The notes under the pieces were generated by a model. It searched no databases, was not told the origin of the DNA, and saw nothing but the letters and a program-made list of their open reading frames with translations. The position numbers and the translations under genes were made by a program. This document shows, one piece after another, positions 13,401 through 22,980 of a stretch of DNA of 64,000 nt. Every line of letters starts with the position of its first letter. The first letter of the stretch is position 1. The stretch is from Anthonomus grandis grandis (Eukaryota; Arthropoda; Insecta; Coleoptera; Curculionidae): the NCBI RefSeq assembly GCF_022605725.1, contig NC_065546.1, positions 33,228,227 to 33,292,226 on the forward strand, written 5' to 3'.

Positions 13401-16400
13401 TGTAAATTAAATATCTATATCTAAAAAATAATCCTAGGTTAAATACTGGCTGAATTTTTTGGCTAGGAACACTTTTGGCTTCGAGGGAATATTTTTTCAA
13501 AATTTTACTGTTTTCAACTATCCTTTGATAATTTTTTGAGGTACTTGAACAATATTTTTACTTAAAGCAGTTACTTACAGCGGCTTTCAAAAGAATATTT
13601 TCATATATGAACCATTTTATGGATTTAATACACTCCAAGTTTACACTCCAAAAAGAACTAATTTGTACTGTAGGCAATTGCTTCAGCATAGTTTTTCTCA
13701 AGGTAGATCTACGGTGACTTACCAGTATGATTTGATTGATGCTTTTGAGAGGTCTGTACAGGTCGATAGTGTGTATACAGACTTCTCAAAGGCCTTTGAT
13801 AGGGTTGATCATGAACATCTGGTTAGGAAGTTTGGGACTATGGGCCTTGGTATAAGACTTTGGTCGAATTTTGTCACAGTTTTTTGACTGGTCTCACACA
13901 GTTGGTCGGGATAAATAATTATATTTCTAATGGTATTCAACTATCTTCAGGCGTGCCTCAAGGTTCGCATATTAAACCGGTCTTTTTTAACTTGTTCATA
14001 AGAGATTTGAGTGATGTAATTGTTCATTCAAAACATCTTACTTTTGCTAATGATTTTAAACTGTAAAAAGCCATTGAGTCATATCTTGATGCTGAGCTAC
14101 TTAAATTGGATTTAAATAGTGTTGCTGAGTAGTGTAATAGCAACCGTTCTAATAAAATTATTAATTATCAATATACAATCAACAATAACGAACTCAGGTC
14201 AGTTGATACAGTTAAAGATTTAGGTGTTCTTTTCGATACCAAGCTAACTTTTTTGCCGCACATTTTAATATTTATATATATATATTTTGACATACTACAG
14301 TGAAATACTAAATTAGCAAAATTTTTTTAAAGAGCGTTATTATTGTAGAGAGTTGAAATTATATCACTCCAATAAAATTCTAAATATTTTCTTAACTATT
14401 AGATTTTGGTATGGGACATATACAGGGTGTTTGGCGGAGGGTTAGCCAAACTTGGTGGGCATATAGATAGGCTCAGATAAAAGATATTTTCTTAATAAAC
14501 TTGTGTTCTAAAAGTCTCGGGTTTTTTTATATCATTGATTTTGTGTTATTTGCAGGATTTTCAAAAAATTATATCTTTTGACATCTTTAAATTTTTTCAG
14601 CATATTTTTCACGTTTTTTTTACATTTGTATTTAGTCTGTAATGTATCCTGAATCTAAAAAAATCAATATCAAGTACAAGTAATACCGAAATAATTCGTT
14701 TTGAGCTCAAAAAGTTAATACAAGTAGCAAAAAAAGTTATGATAGGTAACTTTAACTTGACGCAAAAAAAAAATAAAATCTATCAAGATGTTCAGGTAGT
14801 TTTAAAAACATCTTCAGTTAATACTCTTTTCAATGATATACGATGTTTAACACAAAGCCGACTAACTTGCCACAATTCATGACTTTAAAGGACAATAAAG
14901 TAAAAAAAAATGTTTTTTTAATTTTATGTATTTATTTCAAAATTACAAATTTTATTAAAACTGCGCTCCCCTGACTCTAATACATGCCCTACGTCGCCGT
15001 CGCATTTCCACTGTCGTAAGACGAAGCCGCATCTCTTTTCTGATAGTTTGAAAAGCGGCATCGATTCTTTGAATGGTCAAATGAGGATTGATCGTGGAAC
15101 ATGCTATGGGATTGTTGTCATTTGGCATTTGTTATTTGTAAACATGTAAACATATGCCTAGGACAAATGTGCTAAAAAAATATAAAATCTTAATTTCTGT
15201 CTATATACACAAAATTCGGATAGGTAGTTCTTATGAAAGTTACCTTTATTTCTCCCAAGGAACCTAAAAAAATAAAAATATACGGGGTGTCCCATTTAAA
15301 ATTCTGGTGTTAAAGTCGGTGCAGCACTTTTTAAACACCCTGTTTAAAATTACTTTATTACTCTTTGGTACATTCGTTGCTTGAGTGTATGTCTATAAGT
15401 TGGTCCCCTTATTATGATTTTCATATTGAACGCCTTGAGGCTGTACAAAGAAGATTCTTAATATCCCTTGGTTATAGAGCTGAAGTTAATATTTTTCGCA
15501 ATTATTACATCGTCTATAATGCTATCAGTGTCCAATTTAATATCCCTAATCTTGAAGTCAGACGGCATTATTCTGATGCTTTAACGTTTTATAAGATCTT
15601 AAATGGTTTATATCATTGTCCTACCGTCTTGGAAGCAATTCCTTTTAACACCTGTCAGAGAAGGATCAACACTCCTATGTTTCGTTTATTCTTTCATTCG
15701 GCCAACTATGGGTGTTTTTCTCCACTGACTAGGACTGCATTTCTTTAATGAAAATAGTTTGGATTAATTTTCCAGCGGCTTACGGTCATTCAAATCAAAA
15801 ATAAATAATCTTAGAATTTAACCTACGTTCCTTGGATAGTGCTAAGTTTTTAGCCTCGTTGATGATTGTTTTTTCAGAGGTTTTATTCTATTTTATATTA
15901 ATTCTAGTATAATATTTATATATATTTATATATAGTATTTTTACATTATCTAGTATTTTGTATTATGTATTATTGTTTTTGTAAACTGGCTCTGCCGTAT
16001 ATTGAAATAAATAAGTTCGTCCCCCAAAAAGCCCAAACTCCATCAGATTTTTGGGACAAATTGAAATTTTTTGGTTTTTTATTTATTCTTGGGCATTTGT
16101 CCGTATAGCTTCGAAGGTCTTTCGGATATTTTTATAATTCTTTGACGACATGATAGTGACAATCTGTATATTATTTACATCTACAAAATATAATCCTAAG
16201 TTGAACATTGGCATAACTAAAAAACTTTTGGTTTCAAGGAAATTGTTTAGCAACATTTTTATAGTATTTCAACTACCACCTGATGACTTTTTGGCGTACA
16301 TAGATGAAACTTTTACCGAAAGACAAGTCGCTTTCTAACGAATAATTTCATATACAATGGTATGCAAGAAACAAATTGATTTAAAATGCAGGTATTTTTT

Positions 16401-19400
16401 TTTTATTTTTTAGACATATCGATTAGTATTGTCACTTGGGCGTTTTTTTAAATAACAACTTTCTATACAAGGGTGCCTCAAGTAGAAACTTAAATCGTCA
16501 GCATTATTTTTTTTTAATAGAGCACCCTGTATATTATGACGTTTTACACTTCTACGATATATTCTGAATACTTTTTGTATAGCAAACCATATGCCTAAAG
16601 TCAATGGTTTATCAAATATGACGTAACAGAATAACAAAACCTGAAATTAACACACAATTTATTTAGAAAAAACACAACAGACTTAAATCCATTTACAGAG
16701 TAGGTGGAACTTAACTGTCACTTAAAACTATTCTGTATATTCACACAATTGGGAAAGGAACAGAATACAATGCAATTCAATGCTTATTACATATCTGGTA
16801 ATTTTAGATTTACAGATGCTTTTTATGAAATTTCTCAATTTACTGAAGAGAGTCTTGTCCTAATCTGCCTCTACATTTCACAAATCGCAATGAGATTTTG
16901 ATTTGAATTGGTAAGAATTGCTTTCTAACGAATATTAATATACGCGAGAAAGTATACGTTGCTATACGTTAGAATTTCACATATGAACCATTTTTATAAC
17001 TTAAGCACTTAAGTTTTTGTGTACTTGTGATTTCTATCTAAATTTGTAAGACCCAAACTCATCAGCAACCAATACTTTGTGCAGATTTTGAGGCATTTTT
17101 GATTCTAGGCGCTGCATTTATAATTGAATCAACTTGAAAAAAATCAAGAGTAACAATACGGGTCATACTTATAACCTGCCTTAAAATAGAGTTTTTACAA
17201 TAAACCGTTTTCGAAAAAAAAATTAAAAAGATGGGTGCCAAAATAGCCCCGTGTTTGGGGTTACATTGGCACCCAAACGGAAATGTGAATAAACATAATG
17301 TAGGCCCATCCTGGGGTTACTTTGGCACCAAATTAGGCTTTTTTTTAGTTTTTAAATAAAACATTCAATATGTTTAATGAAATGCCTATATTCTTAAACA
17401 AAATAAACAAAACACTTAAAAACTTACAAAAAATATTTTTCTAATATTTGGCACAGTAAAAGAAAGGAACTAAATTAAAATAACATAAATACTAATCATC
17501 TTCACATGCCTCACAGGTATAATATTTTTCTTTGGATCCCTCGTTACAAATACCACAGATCCATTTAAAACAACCATTGCATAGAATCCAGTCTGGTCCA
17601 GGATAACCAGACCAATAAGCAGAAGAAATTCCGCATTCATCTTCATTGTGGGTACTTAAGGATGATGGTAGATTGACATCTTTTAATGTCGATTTTTTTA
17701 AAATTTTTGCTTTGCCTTTCCCTTTTCCCTCAATCTTCTTTTTGTCATTATTTTCATTTTCAATTAGTTTTTCCTTGTCTTGCTCCTCTTTAGTTTCTTC
17801 ACAATCGACTTCTTTGCCGGGAATAATTTTTCGTCCCCGCTTTCGTTTAGGGTTAGTGCTTGAATGTCCACGTGTCTCCTGAAGAAACTCTAATAAACTA
17901 TCATTCAAAATATCACTCGTAGATGCATCAATTGGAGTTTTTGGCAATTTGGATAAAGGCTGCTGCGGATCATATGGACAAATTCCGGTGGCACGAAATC
18001 CGGATTTTAAACTGTCTTCTACTCTTTTCTGTAGAGATCTCCACAAGCGATCCAGAAGATTCGGAAATTGTTCTTTAGGCAGAGTGCCTTTTACGCGACT
18101 GGTCTTTCTCCAATCGTCTAAAATAGCCCTCTATTTCTTTTTCATGGGAGCAAAGAAAGCCACGTCCAAAGGCTGCACAAAGTCAGTTAAATTGGGGGGT
18201 AAAGGAGCCATATAAATATTATTTTCTTTAGCAGCCTTTACCACGGTTGGAGAAAAATGTGAGGCTAGGTTATCACCTAAAAGAACAACTGAGTCACCAT
18301 TACAATTTTCTTTGACGTGGGGCAGCAACAGTTTAAAAAACCATACCTCAAAGAGATTCATATCGAACCATCCTCTGCTGCTGTTATCATAAACTGCCCC
18401 TAGAGGGCCACCAACAGTCCAATTTTCGTAAATGTTGTTGGCTTTATAGACTACCATTGGTGGTAGTAGGGTCCATTTGAGCTTCCGCAGACCATTACAC
18501 TTATTGCTGAACGCGAATGTTCTTGAACCCTTTCAACCCTTTTAGTACCCCTACTTTTTTGGCCCTGGGATCGTCTGTGAAATTAGTCTCATCATAGTTA
18601 AACACTTGTTTCGCAGAAATGGATTCCAGAACAGGTTTAATGTTATCGAAAAACTCCATTATATCAGCGCGCCCAACCGAAGCACGTGCACACTTAATAT
18701 TAGATGCCAATCGAATGCTAATATTATTTCTGGTAATAAAATTTTCAATAAAGTTGGGTCCTGGTCTATTGTTGGGCCATCCAGGAATATTTCTGCCTTG
18801 TTTTGTAACGTATTTTTGCACGATTTCTCTGGCGTCACTAACAGTAACGGGAAAACCCCAATCTGCTACCTGGTTGATGGTCTCTGAAATTAGCCTCTCC
18901 TCCTGTTGGGTAAGGATGGTGGGGTGACCTACACGACCCTCATGTTTCGCAAACAGCTTATTCTGAAGAGTGCCTCTAGGTATTTTCCATGTTTTGGAAG
19001 CTCGTACTTGTGACATCATCCCTTCCCTAACAGCTTGCAATGCATTCGCTAAATGCATTGCAAGCATAGCAAATGCATTCGCTAAACATAAGATATATAT
19101 AAAATCTTAGCAAAACCTACATTCAATTCCTTACAATAACGAATAGTAAAGGCATACATTATAGATGATTTATAAGTCATGTGATTAGTATGTGCTCTGA
19201 AAAATAGCTGAGTCAAAATAAATCACAAGATCGCGCATTTCATCAACATATGCCAATAGTGCCTCTCCCAACTTATAATTATATTCAACTTAGGTTTTTC
19301 TTTCTATTGAAGATAAATACAAAACATTTATCGGTATTAAAATGTAATTTGTTTTTAATAGACCAGACATATATATTTTATAAGTTTCGTTGAATATTCT

Positions 19401-22400
19401 GACAGTCAGTGATACTATTAGCTTTAGATTAAAGTTTGAGATAATCAGCAAATCATAATGTGTTGGAACCATTTACTTCTTTAACCAGATCATAAATAAA
19501 ATATATTACTATTGCAACTAATTTTTAATTTGTTTTCCATTTGATTCAATGCGTTCTTCGCAATGAAAATTTTGGTTACAGGGTATCACGCTAACATTAA
19601 TTTTTTATGTGATTTCTTAAAAAGTAAGTAGACCTTATTATTGGGCCACCAAGCTCACCGGGTATAACCCCATTAGATTTCTTTCTTATGGGGCTATTTG
19701 AAGTTTAAAGTTTATGTAAATAGACCAAATAATATCGATGATTTAAATCAAATAATTCGACGAGAAATTAGACTAATCAATCCGCAAGTCATTAAAAATG
19801 TGCAATTGGAAGTTATTTACCGACTTCAAATGTGCATTGAAGTAAATGGACAACATATTGAACATCAGTTTGCAATAAATATTGTATAGATTGTTATTTT
19901 TTAATTTCGTATATTTCATTAGGCTATTACGTCAAATTTGACAAACTGCTGACCATAGTATGCTATACAAAAAATATTCAGAATATATCGTAGAATTATA
20001 AAATGTCGTAATATACAGTGTTTAAAAAAATTAATGTTGATGCTATAGTTTCTACTTGAGGTAACCTGTATGGAAAATTTTTATTACAAAGAAAGCGCAA
20101 GTAACGATACTAATCGACGTGTCCGAAAAATAAAAGAACACAAAAACACCTGAATTTTAAACGAACTTGTTTCTTTCACGGTAAATGCACTGTATGAACT
20201 ATTTTTGTGCGTTTAATACTTTGTGAGTTAGAACCAATTTTGTCCACTAAGTCACAAAACCCTCAGATTTTTAGGTTTTTGGAACTAATTGGGCGTTTGT
20301 CCATATAACTTTCATGATGTTTTTGTATTTATTTTAAAGCATTATAATGGACACTCCGTAGATTCTTTCACCCGAAGAAAGTAATCATAGGTTAAATATT
20401 GACTTAACTAAAGCACCTTTGGCCTCGAGTTAAGTTTTTGTAAAATTTTATAGTTTGTAAAATAAACTTAATAAATTTTTGAGGTACGTAATAGGAGATT
20501 TTACTCAAAGAAGAGTTGCTTTCAATGGAATAATTTCACATATGAACCATTTTTATAACTTAACACTTGTTATTGTGTACTTATGATTTATAACTAAATT
20601 TGTGCACCAAGACCCAAACCTCTCTGATTTAATTATCTTACGGGATCGTTTCAGGAAAAGCAACCTGTAGGTGTAGTGATGCTTTTGGACCAAAACATTC
20701 AAGAACTGGACGATAACGTCGAGCCTTCCAAGTTGAATAAATTCGTTATTTTCAAGAACGAATATAGGTTTTATGTAGCAGCCGATTCGATAGAAGAGAG
20801 AACCCGATGGGTACGTAAACATATGTAAAATATCGTTAACCTAAATAAAGGATATCCCCAGGTGGACGAGATCCGGAGGTGCGTAAACGATAACCAAGAC
20901 AACTACCTGGAAAAAACCAAAACCAACCTGAGCCTCTCTCCCAGCGCCATATCAGATCCGGACTGTTTCGGGTATTTAACGAAACTGGGCAGCCAATGGA
21001 AGTCCTGGAATAAACGTTATTGTGTCCTCAAAGATGCCGCGTTGTACTTTTACCACGACGCCAACTCCACCAGCCCGTTTGGTAATTAAACTCTTTCACC
21101 ATGTAGTGATGATGATGTGGTAATAAGGTTGTTTTAAGGGGTGACTTTATTGCACGGGTACAAAGTTCAACTGTCCAGTTCTATTAAAAAACACGGCTTT
21201 GAAGTATTAGCGCCCGATGTTACGAAGAAACATTATTACTTTTGTGCCGAATCGGATTCTGATAGAAAAAGGTATTATTTTTAGTTAATTTTAGCCATAT
21301 TGTTAATTCATAGTAATTAAGGTTCAAAAATATTTTTCATTTCGGGGCGTATTCCAGTTCTCGTTATGTCTGACATTGTCTAAACTGATCTCAGCAGAAG
21401 TTTAATAGGGCAATTTTGATTGTGAAACATTTCGATTTTTTAACCTTTGGTTGATATTTTCTGTTTATAAATTAATTCAGCCTTCAACTGTTAATGCCTG
21501 GAATAAAACTGAAAATTTTTTTAACTTTAAAGGAATAAAAAAAAATGTGACCTCTAAAGAAAATTTGAGTATGTAACTGCATTCATTCTACGCAAAAAAA
21601 TGTACAAATATCAGTTTTAGCTTTTTAATATGTCTGACAATAATAGACTTGCAGGATATGAGTGAAAATGCTGTTTTCAAAATCACGCTGTAGCACAAAA
21701 ACTAAGATAGCTATGGCAAATTTGATTTGAAATTAGTGCATCTTTGGTTTCATTAAAAAGTAGCACGATACCACGAAAACCGTATCCCTCTATCCCTTTT
21801 TATAAGCGAAAAACCCCATAAAACATACGAAAATGGGACAACCTGTACTTTCTAGTCTTTAAATGAAGTCGTAAATTGACCTGCTGTATTTCCTATCTTA
21901 AATCGGAAAAAAGTTAACTAATTTTTTGAAAATTATGGAATCTACAAAACTGGAAAAAAATCAAAATTTTATTTTTTATCCAAAACCCTTAGCTTCTGGG
22001 ATTTTTCCATAATTACATGAACCATAGAATATTACCTGTTATCAATGTATAAAAAGGACAAAAAACACAAGTTTGATTTTTCTCCCAAACCCTATTTTTT
22101 TACTTTTGAATCCTGTACAGGGAAGGAACCTATTTGGATTATAAGTCAATCCAAATAGGTTCCTTCCCTGATGACGTTATTTGTGCTGCTAATAGCTCAC
22201 CTTTAAAGCCTTGGTTCACAGAACTAATTACTGGGATTAAATATTTGCATTGACTGAAAATTCCCTTTTATTTTACTTTATTTAATAAGCTTTTCCTACA
22301 ATATTGTGTGCTTAATCCCTACTTTATGTTAAAAAAAAGATTTATAATTGAAAAAGTTATATTTAAATCTCAGCATTTTTAGGTTAAAATTCATATTTTC

Positions 22401-22563
22401 ATAAACTGAAAAATCTTTTCACATTTTCTTTTATGTAAAACCCTCAAAACCCAAGTTTTGCTATTAATGTGGACCCTTTGGATTTTTTATTTAAAAAAAA
22501 ATGGTTTTTAGGTGGATATCCGCCATGGAGTACTCCATTGACCGTTGGTTGAAACTACATTAA
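428..22563 (+). CDS. PDZ and tandem PH domain scaffold protein, 3' part of gene
   Basis: Multi-exon gene on the plus strand, with its 5' end outside the window. Exons: 428-665, 728-871, 929-1158, 1218-1400, 11498-11653, 11705-11924, 11982-12114 (repeated at 20655-21271) and 22512-22563. Using one copy of exons 5-7, every GT-AG junction keeps frame and the chain ends at TAA 22561-22563. Order: a Ser-rich low-complexity lead; a PDZ domain with carboxylate-binding loop FGFRIHG; PH1, with strands WIRRWFSLRR and CLYFYKTD and a helix ending in TRWVDEI; PH2, starting FGYLTKLGSQWKSWNKRY. PDZ domains bind C-terminal peptides and PH domains often bind phosphoinositides, so a membrane-associated adaptor is inferred. 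I do not recognise the ortholog. All introns but two are 51-62 nt; intron 4 is about 10 kb. Confidence 0.85.
1401..2113 (+). other. Intron 4 start: repeat remnants
   Basis: No gene. From about 1430 the sequence matches the start of the second copy (13100 onward). Bases 1920-2105 resemble the outer TIR of the decayed mariner-like element seen at about 10850-11034, ending in cactg before TA. A fragment of the intronic dispersed repeat lies around 1700-1910. Confidence 0.5.
2114..4617. mobile_element. Tc1/mariner-like element with about 700-bp TIRs
   Basis: Near-perfect inverted arms 2114-2816 and 3916-4617 (ends agggtgtc and gacaccctg, flanked by TA) enclose a broken transposase on the minus strand, 3017-3884. 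Visible pieces are an N-terminal helix-turn-helix region (HVSCRQIEGQL, residues near 3740), the first catalytic Asp in FFTDEATFNR (about 3555) and the end motif WPARSPDLTKLDF (about 3220). Frameshifts separate them and the second Asp block is missing, so this copy is not autonomous. It is absent from the corresponding place in the second copy of the segment. Classic mariners have TIRs of about 30 bp, so these arms are unusually long. Confidence 0.8.
3017..3884 (-). pseudogene. Broken Tc1/mariner-like transposase
   Basis: Three consecutive minus-strand frames (3884-3582, 3557-3312, 3304-3017) together resemble a mariner-type transposase of about 300 residues: HTH region, DEATF block with the first Asp, NVWAGI beta strand, then GRRGP-WPARSPDLT and the C-terminal helices. 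Frame changes near 3570 and 3308 and loss of the QQDGAPAH block make it non-functional. It lies in the centre of the element at 2114-4617. Confidence 0.7.
4758..5677. mobile_element. Short-TIR element (CAGGGTGTTTG ends), copy A
   Basis: A 920-bp segment bounded by cagggtgtttg at the left and caaacaccctg at the right, with TA on the left. A minus-strand frame at 5260-5463 ends in an Arg-rich stretch resembling the C-terminus of some Tc1/mariner-type transposases (AFQTIRKEM); this is a weak match. The same 920-bp element lies at 14423-15342, where it interrupts a LINE reverse-transcriptase gene, which shows that it is an insertion. Mostly non-coding; non-autonomous. Confidence 0.55.
5690..6345 (+). 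mobile_element. LINE 3' fragment, copy A
   Basis: Remnant of the post-RT region and 3' tail of a non-LTR retrotransposon, read on the plus strand (SPYYDSHIERLEAVQRRFL near 5740-5800, then stops and frameshifts), ending in an AAATAAATAA-type tail at about 6335-6345. The better preserved copy is at 15365-15748. The upstream RT part is missing here, where the long-TIR element 2114-4617 and the short-TIR element now lie. Confidence 0.6.
6360..6620. repeat. Dispersed intronic repeat, one of several copies
   Basis: A unit of roughly 330 bp with landmarks 'cagatttttgggacc', 'ttgggc.tttgtcc.tata', 'cattata.tggacact', 'ggcttcga' and 'catatgaaccattttta'. It recurs in direct orientation at about 11090-11415, 13381-13650, 16030-16345 and 20247-20572, with end pieces at about 7180-7330 and 16915-17060. 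Here it is interrupted by the mariner-like element that starts after 6600. No coding potential seen; origin unknown. Confidence 0.5.
7497..9960 (-). mobile_element. pogo/Tigger-like DNA transposon, copy A
   Basis: Minus-strand transposase remnants: N-terminal half 9662-9282 (GRNIPGWPNNRPGPNF, then the first Asp in NYDETNF), C-terminal Lys/Glu-rich domain 8301-7945, and a Cys-rich tail near 7930-7760. A 45-bp hairpin of the sequence gggtgccaa..ttggcaccc lies at 7497-7541, with a related piece at 7574-7591, probably subterminal. Stops and frameshifts plus the solo LTR at 8489-9060 break it. Copy B at 17237-19110 is better preserved and is described there. Ends are approximate. Confidence 0.65.
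8489..9060. mobile_element. Solo LTR, 572 bp, with 5-bp TSD
   Basis: The segment starts TGTTGGATATCA, ends GACGACGACA (TG...CA) and is flanked by AGCAG at 8484-8488 and 9061-9065. The allelic copy at about 18226 has the uninterrupted site with a single AGCAG-like motif, so both the insertion and the 5-bp target duplication are directly visible. An AATAAA lies inside (around 8840). There is no internal region, as expected after LTR-LTR recombination. TG-CA ends and 5-bp duplications fit Copia or BEL/Pao; the superfamily is not resolved. Confidence 0.85.
11035..11497 (+). other. Intron 4 end (copy A)
   Basis: Contains a copy of the dispersed intronic repeat (about 11090-11415) and the 3' splice site gatcgtttcag ending at 11497. 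No gene. Confidence 0.6.
11498..12114 (+). CDS. PDZ/PH gene exons 5-7, copy A
   Basis: Exons 11498-11653, 11705-11924 and 11982-12114, with 51- and 57-nt introns. They complete PH1 (FVIFKNEYRFYVAADS, then helix EERTRWVDEIRRC), cross a Ser/Thr-rich linker, and give PH2 strands 1-7 (FGYLTKLGS, NKRYCVLKDAALYFY, KVQLSS, KKHYYFCAES). They are phase-compatible with exon 4 (phase 0) and with the terminal exon at 22512 (two bases carried over). By eye the exons and the small introns are identical to 20655-21271. Only one of the two sets can be used if the protein is to be normal. Confidence 0.85.
12115..12987 (+). other. Intron 7, copy A, truncated at the gap
   Basis: AT-rich intron with no gene or clear transposon. 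It stops in the sequence tttggattataa exactly where the second copy (ending 22144) enters the loop of a 23-bp hairpin. Confidence 0.6.
12988..13087. other. Assembly gap of exactly 100 N
   Basis: One hundred N, the usual size for a scaffold gap of unknown length. It separates two near-identical copies of the same genomic segment. Confidence 0.99.
13640..14270 (+). mobile_element. LINE reverse-transcriptase fragment (copy B only)
   Basis: Plus-strand frames 13663-13887 and 13860-14066 give a non-LTR reverse transcriptase core: FSKAFDRVDHEHLV (motif A), then SSGVPQGSHIKPVFFNLFI (motif B region) and a degraded FANDF in place of FADD. A frameshift lies near 13880 and stops follow. The 3' part resumes at 15343 after the short-TIR element. 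The clade is probably jockey/CR1-like. Absent from copy A. Confidence 0.7.
14423..15342. mobile_element. Short-TIR element (CAGGGTGTTTG ends), copy B
   Basis: Allelic to 4758-5677 and the same length. It splits the LINE fragment: reverse-transcriptase sequence precedes it (to about 14270) and the post-RT region follows directly (from about 15365). The minus-strand Arg-rich frame recurs at about 14930-15133. Confidence 0.6.
15343..16015 (+). mobile_element. LINE post-RT region and tail, copy B
   Basis: A 127-codon plus-strand open frame 15365-15748 carries the region typical of the end of LINE ORF2 (WSPYYDFHIERLEAVQRRFL, then FYKILNGLYHCP), followed by about 260 bp of 3' UTR and a short tail attgaaataaataa at about 16000-16013. 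The element is 5'-truncated and interrupted. Confidence 0.7.
17237..19110 (-). mobile_element. pogo/Tigger-like DNA transposon, copy B
   Basis: The less interrupted copy. Its minus-strand transposase runs from about 19067 to 17492 and its subterminal hairpin (gggtgccaa..ttggcaccc) is near 17237. It is nested in a mariner-like relic in intron 4 of the PDZ/PH gene. Terminal repeats were not resolved, so the limits are approximate. Confidence 0.65.
17492..19067 (-). pseudogene. pogo/Tigger transposase with C-terminal PHD-like finger, frameshifted
   Basis: Three frames in order. (1) 19067-18501: CENP-B/psq-type helix-turn-helix (NALQAVREGMMSQVRAS, WKIPRGTLQNKL), the linker GRNIPGWPNNRPGPNF, and first catalytic Asp in NYDETNF. 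(2) 18457-18131: second Asp in LLGDNLASHF and the third-Asp block LPPNLTDFVQPLDVAFF. (3) 18046-17492: RATGICPYDP, a Lys/Glu-rich stretch, then a Cys-rich C-terminus (WILCNGCFKWICGIC and YYTCEAC). The tail resembles a PHD finger with Cys in the usual His position; the allelic copy keeps CGIC where this one has CGIS. It cuts and pastes DNA if intact; here frame breaks near 18490 and 18100 disable it. The start Met may belong to a lost 5' exon. Confidence 0.75.
20655..21271 (+). CDS. PDZ/PH gene exons 5-7, copy B
   Basis: Exons 20655-20810, 20862-21081 and 21139-21271, identical in coding content to 11498-12114. This copy is contiguous with the terminal exon at 22512, so it is the natural one to join to it. 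A gene model using both copies would repeat half of PH1 and all of PH2 without their flanking strands. Confidence 0.85.
21272..22511 (+). other. Intron 7 (copy B) with hairpin
   Basis: AT-rich intron from donor ggtatta to acceptor gtttttag. No gene. It includes a perfect inverted repeat (22118-22170) and, just after it, a short LINE-like peptide trace (LKPWFTELITGIKYL, about 22202-22246) too short to classify. Confidence 0.6.
22118..22170. repeat. Perfect 23-bp hairpin with 7-nt loop
   Basis: Arms 22118-22140 (cagggaaggaacctatttgg plus att) and 22148-22170 are exact reverse complements around the loop ataagtc. The first copy of this region ends within the loop sequence, at the N gap. Confidence 0.95.
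22512..22563 (+). CDS. PDZ/PH gene terminal exon (end of PH2)
   Basis: A 52-nt coding exon. The first base completes the Arg codon begun at 21270-21271, followed by WISAMEYSIDRWLKLH and TAA (22561-22563). The Trp near the start is the conserved Trp of the C-terminal PH helix, which the PH2 strands at 21139-21271 lack, so this exon completes the domain exactly. The protein ends two residues after the helix (WLKLH). Confidence 0.85.
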
Positions 22564-22935
22564 AGAAAGTCGTGTATAAATCGAACGACAACTAGGAAAT
22601 TGTACAGTGTGTCCAAAATTATATATAAAATGCCAACAAGATTGAAAAATTTTGTTTTGTTTTTCTAAATATACGAAAACCAAGTAAAGTTTGCTTAATT
22701 TGCCCTTTAATATATAAATATATTTATTATTGCTCAAAAATTACAGAAAAAAATTTAAACTACGGGTAGCGTAAGGACCTAATTTTGTAATAAGAACCAC
22801 GCACTGCCAGTGATAGATAGATGTTTTTAGGAGAGTATATAGAAAGAATATAATATAGCTTTGTTTTAAACAGGCAAAAGATTTAATGAAGATTTCATAT
22901 TTTTTGTTGTATATAACTATATATATAAATGCATA

Positions 22936-22941
22936 AATAAA
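22936..22941 (+). terminator. Polyadenylation signal AATAAA, PDZ/PH gene
   Basis: First canonical AATAAA I see on the plus strand after the stop codon at 22563, giving a 3' UTR of about 390 nt. It lies close to the opposing DPYD signal. Confidence 0.55.
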
Positions 22942-22974
22942 TGTGGGATGTGTACATACAACTTGGTTTAATAT

Positions 22975-22980
22975 TTTATT
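22975..22980 (-). terminator. Polyadenylation signal AATAAA, DPYD
   Basis: tttatt on the plus strand, 38 bp beyond the DPYD stop codon on the minus strand. This implies a very short 3' UTR, with a cleavage site close to that of the convergent gene. Confidence 0.6.

Larger units (their letters stand above)
16350..20191 (+). mobile_element. Decayed mariner-like element, copy B
   Basis: Allelic to about 6600-11034. Arms about 16370-16630 and 19895-20191; the transposase C-terminus is at about 19640-19886 (ends NGQHIEHQFAINIV). A pogo/Tigger-like element is nested inside (17237-19110) without the solo LTR. Confidence 0.6.
13088..22144. repeat. Second copy of about 1430-12987 (probable haplotig duplication)
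   Basis: From 13105 the sequence follows 1435 onward, and from about 10560 to the end of the first copy the offset is a constant 9157 bases (12987 corresponds to 22144). The exons match and scattered single-base changes occur (for example g/c at 11455/20612). The copies differ by large indels: element 2114-4617 and solo LTR 8489-9060 only in copy A, a LINE RT block 13640-14270 only in copy B, and a 7-bp repeat at about 19707. Two alleles placed in series is the simplest explanation; a recent tandem duplication is the alternative. Confidence 0.85.
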
